From Planctomycetota bacterium (GTDB lineage: Bacteria; Planctomycetota; UBA8108), in contig JAKUSY010000207.1 in NCBI GenBank assembly GCA_022451445.1, forward strand, positions 1 to 6,014: DNA of 6,014 nt, given 5' to 3'. Shown here in pieces: positions 1 to 6,014 of this stretch. The stretch's first letter is position 1. Every line of letters starts with the position of its first letter. Below the pieces are notes generated by a model. It saw only the letters and a list, made by a program, of their open reading frames with translations. It was not told the origin of the DNA and did not search any database. A program made the translations under genes and the position numbers.

Positions 1-99
1 GTTAGCCGCGAGGTGGCGGCCGAGGAGGGTTTCCGCGCCGCGCTCTGCTGCCGGCAGAGGCCCGCCGCGCTTTACTGCAAGGATGCGTTCTACGACTGA
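1..99 (+). CDS. C-terminal end of an unidentified protein (partial, 5' end outside window)
   Basis: The window opens inside a reading frame whose last 32 codons are visible, ending in TGA at 97-99. I do not recognise the protein. The fragment is rich in Ala and Arg, has three Cys (a CC pair and a later YCKD) and ends in AFYD. About 28 of 32 codons end in G or C, as in the confirmed genes nearby, while the alternative plus frame reads as an Arg-rich string typical of a shadow frame. This supports real coding. It converges on the pyrophosphatase gene, with 17 bp between the two stop codons. No function can be inferred from so short a tail. Confidence 0.6.
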   Translation, partial: VSREVAAEEGFRAALCCRQRPAALYCKDAFYD

Positions 100-116
100 G
101 CCCGCGCGCTCGAAGC

Positions 117-120
<4 letters not shown>
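96..120. terminator. Inverted repeat spanning two convergent stop codons, possible weak bidirectional terminator
   Basis: CTGAGC at 96-101 and GCTCAG at 115-120 form a perfect 6-bp inverted repeat with a 13-base GC-rich loop. Each arm contains the stop codon of one of the two convergent genes. A shorter alternative pairing, GAGC 98-101 with GCTC 108-111, is also possible. Neither side has a run of T, so this is not a classic intrinsic terminator. The terminator role is inferred from position and symmetry only. Confidence 0.25.
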
Positions 121-2198
<2,078 letters not shown>

Positions 2199-2206
2199 TC
2201 GATTCG

Positions 2207-2213
2207 CTTCCTT
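2207..2213 (-). promoter_or_regulatory. Ribosome binding site of hppA
   Basis: The minus strand reads AAGGAAG here, 8 bases before the ATG at 2198. It decides the start: the longer open frame reaching 2339 has no Shine-Dalgarno sequence, and its extra 47 residues are polar and unlike a pyrophosphatase N-terminus. Confidence 0.7.
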
Positions 2214-2343
2214 GAAGAGTTTCTGAACTTCTGATGCTCTCGGAGACCGGGAGGCCTCTTCAGAATTCCCGTCTGCCGGATTCGCTCTTTTCCCGCATGG
2301 AAAAACGGCTCCTCCAGGCAAATAACGGCTACGTTGCAAGCAC

Positions 2344-2371
2344 TTGATAACCGCCTGAATTTCAGGGTCAA
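2344..2371 (-). promoter_or_regulatory. Candidate sigma-70-type promoter for hppA
   Basis: Read on the minus strand, TTGACC (2371-2366) matches 5 of 6 bases of the -35 consensus. TATCAA (2349-2344) matches 4 of 6 of the -10 consensus, after a 16-bp spacer. Transcription would start near 2337, giving a leader of about 139 bases before the ATG at 2198. The surrounding DNA is the most AT-rich part of the spacer. This is a pattern match by eye, so confidence is moderate. Confidence 0.4.
2354..2366. repeat. Perfect 13-bp inverted repeat inside the hppA promoter spacer, operator-like
   Basis: CCTGAA and TTCAGG flank a single central T, making a perfect 6-1-6 inverted repeat. It fills most of the gap between the proposed -35 and -10 boxes of hppA, a classic place for a dimeric regulator to bind. 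No regulator is encoded in the window and I cannot assign the site to a family. Confidence 0.35.
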
Positions 2372-2442
2372 GGGTAATTATTCGCTCCCCGGGTTCCTTT
2401 GGCCGCCCGGATTGACGGGGCCGGGATGCGATGAGGGATCAC

Positions 2443-2500
2443 GGTCCGCTTTACCTTGCAACGGACCCCCCTGTGCGCTCAAGATGGCGGTCCGATCGGA
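2443..2500 (+). repeat. Set of complementary arms upstream of cutA, possible alternative RNA hairpins
   Basis: GGTCCG at 2443-2448 pairs perfectly with CGGACC at 2462-2467 across a 13-base loop. A second GGTCCG at 2489-2494 could pair with the same CGGACC, so the two hairpins would exclude each other. The second copy overlaps a perfect 10-bp palindrome, TCCGATCGGA, at 2491-2500. The group ends 29 bases before the cutA start. A regulatory role is inference: there is no U-rich terminator tail and no recognised riboswitch core. Confidence 0.25.
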
Positions 2501-2529
2501 ATCCCCGAACACTCCTGGAAAGAGCGGAA

Positions 2530-2895
2530 ATGACAGAACAGGACAACAGCTCGCGCGCCACCGGGGTCTCGGTGGCGCTCTGCACCTGCCCTCCTTCGGA
2601 GGCGGTGCGCCTGGCCGGACTGGTGGTGGAGGGCGGCCTGGCGGCCTGCGTCAACGTGCTGCCCTCGGTGCAGAGCATCTACCGCTGGGAGGGCAAGCTG
2701 GAGAACGAGGAGGAGAGCCTGCTGATCATCAAGACCACGAGCACCGGCTTTCCCGCGCTGCGTGACGCTCTCGCCGCGGCGCATCCCTACGACATCCCGG
2801 AGATCATCCGGCTGGATGTGGCCGATGGGCTTCCCGCCTACCTCGAATGGGTGCTCAAGGACGACGGGGGAGCAGGGGAGGCCGCCGATGCGTGA
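2530..2895 (+). CDS. cutA: CutA1 divalent-cation tolerance protein
   Basis: A 121-residue cytosolic protein of the CutA1 family, small PII-like ferredoxin-fold proteins that form stable trimers and are linked genetically to copper and other divalent-metal tolerance. Their exact biochemical role is unsettled. Family blocks occur in order: CTCP 18-21, LAACVNVLP 37-45, SIYRWEGK 49-56, LLIIKT 64-69, HPYDIPEII 85-93 and YLEWV 104-108. Length is normal for the family. I start at ATG 2530; an in-frame ATG at 2431 would add 33 polar residues not typical of CutA and has no good ribosome site. The site before 2530 is itself weak (GGAAAGAG at 2517-2524). It is the first gene of the operon, and its last 8 bp overlap moeA. 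Confidence 0.95.
   Translation: MTEQDNSSRATGVSVALCTCPPSEAVRLAGLVVEGGLAACVNVLPSVQSIYRWEGKLENEEESLLIIKTTSTGFPALRDALAAAHPYDIPEIIRLDVADGLPAYLEWVLKDDGGAGEAADA
2875..2881 (+). promoter_or_regulatory. Ribosome binding site of moeA inside the cutA 3' end
   Basis: GGGGAGG lies 6 bases before the ATG at 2888, within the last codons of cutA. It fixes the moeA start; the open frame extends 42 codons further upstream, but that stretch is cutA read in another frame. Confidence 0.7.
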
Positions 2896-4135
2896 GCTGG
2901 GACACGAACTCGTCTCGCTCGAGGATGCCCGCGAGACCATGCTCTCGCTCATCGGCGTGATCGACACCGAGACGTGCGCCACGCCGGAGGCCTTCGCGCG
3001 GGTGCTGCGCCAGGCGGTCGAGGCGCGTGACCTCATTCCGCCGTTTGACAACTCGGCGATGGATGGCTACGCGGTCCACGCAGCCGATCTCGCCCCGGCC
3101 GGCGAAGAAAACCCCGTCACCCTGCCGGTGGCCTTCCGGCTGCGGGCGGGCGACGCGGCGACCGAGCCTCTCGGGGCCGGCAGCGCCGCTCGCATCATGA
3201 CCGGCACGCCGCTGCCCCCGGGTGCCGAGGCGGTGGTGCCGCACGAGCTCACCACCTTCACCGACATCGAGGTTACCTTCAGCGCGCCGATCGAGGCCGG
3301 GCGGAACGTCCGGCTCGCCGGCGGCGACATGAAGCCGGGCGACGTGCCGCTGGGGCCGGGTGCGGTGCTGGGGCCCTCGCAGCTGGGTATCGCCGCGACG
3401 CTGGGCTACGCCGAGCTCGAGGTCAGCCGCCGGCCGCGCGTGGCGATTCTCTCCCCGGGCGATGAGCTGGTCGACATCGGCGATGAGCCGGGGCCCGGTA
3501 AGATTCGCAACTCCAACGCCTGTTCGCTGCGTGCCGCGGTGCTCGAGAGCGGCTGCGAACCGCTCGACCTGGGGATCATTCCCGACAACAAGCCGGCGAT
3601 CAGCGCGGCGATCCGCAAGGCGATCGAGGGCGGCGCCGACGCCTTCGTCTCGACCGGGGGCGCCAGCGCCGGTGATTTCGACTTCATCAAGGAGGTCATC
3701 AGCGAGGAGGCCGATCCTGCCCACGTCTTCAAGGTGGCGATGAAGCCCGGCAAGCCGCAGGTCTTCGGGCTCTTCGACGGCCGGCCCTTCTTCGGGCTGC
3801 CGGGCAATCCCGCCGCCGCCATCGTCTCCTTCGAGGTCTTCGTGCGGCCCGGGCTGCGCAAGCTGCGGGGCTGCTCGCGCATCCTGCCGGAGATCTTCGA
3901 GGCGCGCTTTCCCTTCGAGCAGAACTACAAGCCCGGCCGCGTCTTCCTGCTCAGGACGCGCGTCGAGGCGGCCCCCGGCGGCGGCTACGAGGTGGTCCGT
4001 CCGGGTGAGCAGGACTCGAGCTTTCTCGCCTCGCTGGCGCGGGCCAACGCCATCGTGGTCCTGCCGTCCGGGGGCGGGCCCGTTCGCGAGGGTGAGACGC
4101 GCCCGGCGTTCTGGATGGGCGGAGCGGGGCGATGA
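2888..4135 (+). CDS. moeA: Molybdopterin molybdenumtransferase MoeA
   Basis: A 415-residue cytosolic enzyme that inserts molybdate into adenylated molybdopterin with release of AMP, producing molybdenum cofactor. Diagnostic motifs: FDNSAMDGYAV at 53-63 with the conserved Asp59, IMTGTPLPPGAEAVV at 103-117, RLAGGD at 142-147, the MogA-like domain opening RPRVAILSPGDELV at 182-195 with Glu193, RNSN 207-210, STGGASAGDFD 255-265, KPGKPQVFGL 286-295 and FGLPGNPAAA 302-311. The C-terminal beta domain (about 335-415) is present, so the protein is full length. PGDELV has Pro where many homologues have Thr or Ser, a minor variant. The start overlaps cutA by 8 bp and the stop overlaps mobA in ATGA, which implies one transcript and translational coupling. 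Confidence 0.97.
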   Translation: MRELGHELVSLEDARETMLSLIGVIDTETCATPEAFARVLRQAVEARDLIPPFDNSAMDGYAVHAADLAPAGEENPVTLPVAFRLRAGDAATEPLGAGSAARIMTGTPLPPGAEAVVPHELTTFTDIEVTFSAPIEAGRNVRLAGGDMKPGDVPLGPGAVLGPSQLGIAATLGYAELEVSRRPRVAILSPGDELVDIGDEPGPGKIRNSNACSLRAAVLESGCEPLDLGIIPDNKPAISAAIRKAIEGGADAFVSTGGASAGDFDFIKEVISEEADPAHVFKVAMKPGKPQVFGLFDGRPFFGLPGNPAAAIVSFEVFVRPGLRKLRGCSRILPEIFEARFPFEQNYKPGRVFLLRTRVEAAPGGGYEVVRPGEQDSSFLASLARANAIVVLPSGGGPVREGETRPAFWMGGAGR

Positions 4136-4767
4136 GCGGCGGGGCCCTCGACGCGGTCATCCTGGCCGGCGGCCGCAGCAGCCGCATGGGCCGCGAGAAG
4201 GCTCTCCTGGAGCTCGGCAGGGAGACGCTCATCGAGCGCCTGGCGAGGCGCCTCGGCGCTTCTTTTGACAGGGTCCTGGTGTCGACCGGCAGCGAGCCGC
4301 CTTCGGCTGGTCTCGCCGCGGCTCTCGGGCGCCTGCGCGACGGTGGTCTCGCGGTGGAGACGGTCGCGGACCGGCGGGCGGATTTCTCCGGACCGCTGGC
4401 CGGGGTGGAGGCGGCGCTCGGGGCCATCGAGTCCCGCCGGGCCTTTTTTATAGCCGTCGATCTCGTCGATCCGGATGAAGGCCTGGTCGCCGAATTGCTC
4501 GAGGCCTCCGCCGCCGCGGGCTGCCTGGGAGCGGTTCCCCGCTGCCGCGGGATCACCCAGGGAGCCTTCGCGGTTTATTCCTCCGACCTGCTGATCCGGG
4601 TCAGCTCCCTCCTCGATGGGGGAGAGGCGAGACTCCAGAGTCTCGCGGGGATCGAGGGCGTGAGCGTGGTCGAGGTGGAGGAGGCGGCCGGGGATGTTTT
4701 TTCCGGGCTCAATACGCCCGCCGAATACGAGGCGGCCCGCTCCCGGGTCGAGGACGGCGCCGACTGA
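4132..4767 (+). CDS. mobA: Molybdenum cofactor guanylyltransferase (MobA-like nucleotidyltransferase)
   Basis: A 211-residue cytosolic nucleotidyltransferase expected to join GMP from GTP to molybdenum cofactor, giving the guanine dinucleotide form used by the DMSO reductase family. The N-terminal nucleotide loop LAGGRSSRMGREKALL (11-26) with Lys23 is clear, as is the GPLAGVEAAL block (87-96) preceded by an Asp-rich stretch. The metal-binding Asp is probably Asp110, but the usual CDxPF motif reads VDLVDPD. The late NTPEDL-like motif is LNTPAEYEAA (193-202). These differences leave room for another specificity, such as the cytidylyl (MocA-type) reaction, though the operon with moeA supports a cofactor role. 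It overlaps moeA by ATGA, with GGAG at 4121-4124 as its ribosome site. Confidence 0.85.
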   Translation: MSGGALDAVILAGGRSSRMGREKALLELGRETLIERLARRLGASFDRVLVSTGSEPPSAGLAAALGRLRDGGLAVETVADRRADFSGPLAGVEAALGAIESRRAFFIAVDLVDPDEGLVAELLEASAAAGCLGAVPRCRGITQGAFAVYSSDLLIRVSSLLDGGEARLQSLAGIEGVSVVEVEEAAGDVFSGLNTPAEYEAARSRVEDGAD

Positions 4768-4838
4768 AGAGAAATGTGATGAGAAAAGCGTCCGCCTCTG
4801 CCATGCTCGGTGGCGAGGGAGGACGGAATCTTCTCCCC

Positions 4839-4843
4839 GGAGG
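4839..4843 (+). promoter_or_regulatory. Ribosome binding site of the TIR-like gene
   Basis: GGAGG stands 5 bases before the ATG at 4849. It decides the start in favour of ATG 4849 over an in-frame GTG at 4810, which has no Shine-Dalgarno sequence and would add 13 residues ahead of an already non-conserved N-terminus. Confidence 0.65.
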
Positions 4844-4848
4844 TCGAG

Positions 4849-5340
4849 ATGGCCGGCAATGAGAAGGAATCCAGCGGTGCGGACGCTCCGCACGAGAGCT
4901 ACGACGTGGTGCTTTCCTTTTCTCCCGACGATCGCAAGAGAGTAGAGATCCTGGCCCTGGAACTGGCGCGTCGCTATATCCGGGTGTACCGCGATGAGAC
5001 CCCGGAGGCGATGGCGTGGGGCGCCAGGCTGGGGATGAACATTCCTCACTCGGCGGGCGTCCGCTCCCGCTACGTGATCCTGCACATCTCCCGCGAGGCC
5101 GCCCGCTGTCTCTGGCGGGAGGACGGAGAGGGTGTGCCCGAGGGGTCCGTCGTCAGCTCCTCGATCAGCTACCTCTGCTGCCCGCCGGAATCGGTGGCGA
5201 GTATCGCCGACCGGGTCGCCCAGGAGTTGCGCAAGGCGGTCTCGGAGTCGGTGCCGAGGATCTGGCGGGTCCCCCTCGGCGGCGGACAGGGGCCCGGCAG
5301 GGGAGTCCCTGTCGTCGATGAGAAGCCCGCCCCGGATTGA
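4849..5340 (+). CDS. Small TIR-like domain protein with a shortened catalytic region
   Basis: A 163-residue soluble protein with no signal peptide or membrane segment. After a polar 17-residue lead, SYDVVLSFSPDDRKRVEILALELARR style sequence at 18-42 matches TIR box 1 and the following helix. RVYRDE (45-50), WGARL (57-61) and SRYVILHIS (73-81) followed by LW (88-89) match the bacterial TIR pattern. A VPEG...ISYL...PESVASIADRVAQELRK stretch (96-129) resembles the final strand and helix. Between Trp89 and Val96 the usual region of some 25-30 residues, with its catalytic Glu and next strand, appears missing; this comparison is from memory of the family. The tail (140-163) is Gly/Pro-rich. TIR enzymes usually cleave NAD+ in immunity or signalling; this one may only bind or scaffold. 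It lies 81 bp after mobA, probably co-transcribed, with similar codon use. Confidence 0.7.
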   Translation: MAGNEKESSGADAPHESYDVVLSFSPDDRKRVEILALELARRYIRVYRDETPEAMAWGARLGMNIPHSAGVRSRYVILHISREAARCLWREDGEGVPEGSVVSSSISYLCCPPESVASIADRVAQELRKAVSESVPRIWRVPLGGGQGPGRGVPVVDEKPAPD

Positions 5341-5350
5341 GCCGCGATCT

Positions 5351-6014
5351 TTAGAGCCCGGGCCTCCATAGATAGTAGAGTCCCGGCGTGCTGTGCAGGC
5401 CGTCGAATCGCAGGGTGATGCTGTTTTCCCCCGCCGGGGGGGTGTTGCCCCGGGTGTAGATATTGGCCCCGCTGGTGGCCGCTCGCGTATAGCGGATGAG
5501 GGTCAGCTTGCCGGGAGAATCGCCGATGCGGGAGCCCAGCTCGTCGACGGCGTCCTCGATGTAGCCGGTGCGATCGACGAGGCCGACCCTGGCGGCCTCG
5601 ATGCCTGAGAAGACGCGGCCATCGGCAAGCTCCAGGACCTTCGCCCGGTCGAGCTTTTTACGCCCGGAGTCGACGACGGTGACGAAGCGCTGGTACATGT
5701 CGTCAACCAGCTTCTGGAGCACCAGGCGCTCAGCCTTCGTCATCGATCGCCAGGGGGTGTTGATGTCCTTCATCTTGCCGCTCTTGATGGGGTTGATCTC
5801 GACCCCGAAGGCGGCGATCGCCCGGCTCAGGTCCAGGCTCTGCATGATGACGCCGATGCTCCCGACGATGGCGGTGGGATGGCTGATGACGGTATCGGCG
5901 CCCATCGCCGCGTAGAGGCCGCCCGAGGCGCCCATGGTGTCGATGTAGGCGACGACCGGCCTGCCGGTCGTCGCGCGGTACCTGTTCAGCTCGTTGTATA
6001 GATTGTCGCAGGCG
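5351..6014 (-). CDS. sppA: Signal peptide peptidase SppA, S49 serine protease (partial, N-terminus outside window)
   Basis: The last 220 codons of a minus-strand gene that continues past the right edge, ending in TAA at 5351. SppA is a membrane-anchored, periplasm-facing (outward-facing) Ser/Lys protease that degrades cleaved signal peptides. In the visible part, VVAYIDTMGASGGLYAA (residues 20-36) carries the nucleophile Ser30 in the ASGG motif, followed by the GSIGVIMQ strand at 51-58. The stretch from Lys77 to Asp83 holds Lys77, Lys80 and Lys82. Lys82 lies 52 residues after Ser30, the same spacing as Ser147/Lys199 of Bacillus subtilis SppA, so it is the likely general base. MTKAER, LADGRVFSGIEA and GLVDRTGYIEDAV follow, all typical. 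A tail of about 55 residues ends in a Tyr/Trp-rich YYLWRPGL. The anchor helix and start are not visible. Confidence 0.92.
   Translation of the reverse strand, partial: ACDNLYNELNRYRATTGRPVVAYIDTMGASGGLYAAMGADTVISHPTAIVGSIGVIMQSLDLSRAIAAFGVEINPIKSGKMKDINTPWRSMTKAERLVLQKLVDDMYQRFVTVVDSGRKKLDRAKVLELADGRVFSGIEAARVGLVDRTGYIEDAVDELGSRIGDSPGKLTLIRYTRAATSGANIYTRGNTPPAGENSITLRFDGLHSTPGLYYLWRPGL

Larger units (their letters stand above)
2199..2529. other. Divergent intergenic region between hppA and the cutA operon
   Basis: This 331-bp spacer is the only long stretch without a confident gene. It is less GC-rich than the coding DNA, with AT-rich patches around 2341-2383. On the minus strand it holds a candidate hppA promoter with an internal palindrome and a roughly 140-base leader that can form a hairpin (arms 2225-2234 and 2260-2268). 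Between 2440 and 2500, in front of cutA, are three mutually related GGTCCG/CGGACC arms and a 10-bp palindrome. I found no convincing sigma-70 promoter for cutA. TTGACG at 2412-2417 resembles a -35 box but no good -10 follows. No known riboswitch or tRNA was recognised. Confidence 0.6.

Noticed and set aside
2412..2440. TTGACG as a -35 box for cutA
   Set aside because: No acceptable -10 hexamer occurs 15-19 bp downstream, so it was not called as a promoter.
2855..3724. Minus-strand open frame of 289 codons opposite moeA
   Set aside because: Arg/Gly/His-rich antisense frame with no recognisable motif; moeA on the plus strand carries all family motifs over the same bases.
4425..4450. GGCC...GGCC followed by six T inside mobA, terminator-like
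   Set aside because: Only a 4-bp stem with a 14-base loop; the T run encodes Phe-Phe in a conserved-looking strand and the gene continues with normal codon use.
4779..4862. 27-codon ORF (MRKASAS...) between mobA and the TIR-like gene
   Set aside because: No clear ribosome site, product Gly/Arg-rich, and it overlaps the better supported TIR-like start and its GGAGG site.
3985..5085. Minus-strand open frame of 366 codons across moeA, mobA and the TIR-like gene
   Set aside because: It crosses three plus-strand genes, two of them with intact family motifs, and its product is Arg/Gly-rich and featureless. Long antisense frames are common at this base composition.
5323..5378. CCCGG/CCGGG pairing across the TIR-sppA junction
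   Set aside because: Five-base GC stem with a loop of more than 20 bases and no T tract; such matches are frequent by chance in this GC-rich sequence.

Overview
The window is a compact, GC-rich stretch of bacterial chromosome. Synonymous third positions are mostly G or C, genes overlap or nearly touch, and most of the genes are housekeeping. The sequence does not fix the lineage. A K+-dependent membrane pyrophosphatase beside molybdenum-cofactor genes fits many environmental, often anaerobic or facultative, GC-rich bacteria. No mobile element, tRNA, rRNA, CRISPR array or phage gene was seen.

Layout from left to right: (1) The last 32 codons of an unidentified plus-strand gene end at 99. (2) Converging on it, 117-2198 on the minus strand, is a complete membrane-integral pyrophosphatase (hppA). 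Its signature residues mark it as the K+-dependent subfamily, with the gate glutamate in the position typical of Na+ pumps. (3) 2199-2529 is a 331-bp divergent spacer. It holds a plausible hppA promoter with a perfect inverted repeat between its -35 and -10 boxes, an hppA leader that can form a hairpin, and, on the other side, inverted repeats in front of cutA. (4) 2530-5340 is a plus-strand cluster of cutA, moeA, mobA and a small TIR-like gene. The first three genes overlap (8 bp and 4 bp) and are surely co-transcribed. The fourth follows 81 bp later with its own strong ribosome binding site. (5) 5351-6014 on the minus strand is the C-terminal part of an S49 signal peptide peptidase (sppA) that runs off the right edge.

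MoeA inserts molybdenum into the pterin cofactor and MobA attaches the nucleotide, so the middle operon is the late part of molybdenum-cofactor synthesis. CutA is a small PII-like trimeric protein linked to metal tolerance. The most unusual gene is the TIR-like protein at 4849-5340. It keeps the start and end of a TIR fold but seems to lack the segment that normally carries the catalytic glutamate, and it sits behind cofactor genes rather than in a recognisable defence locus.
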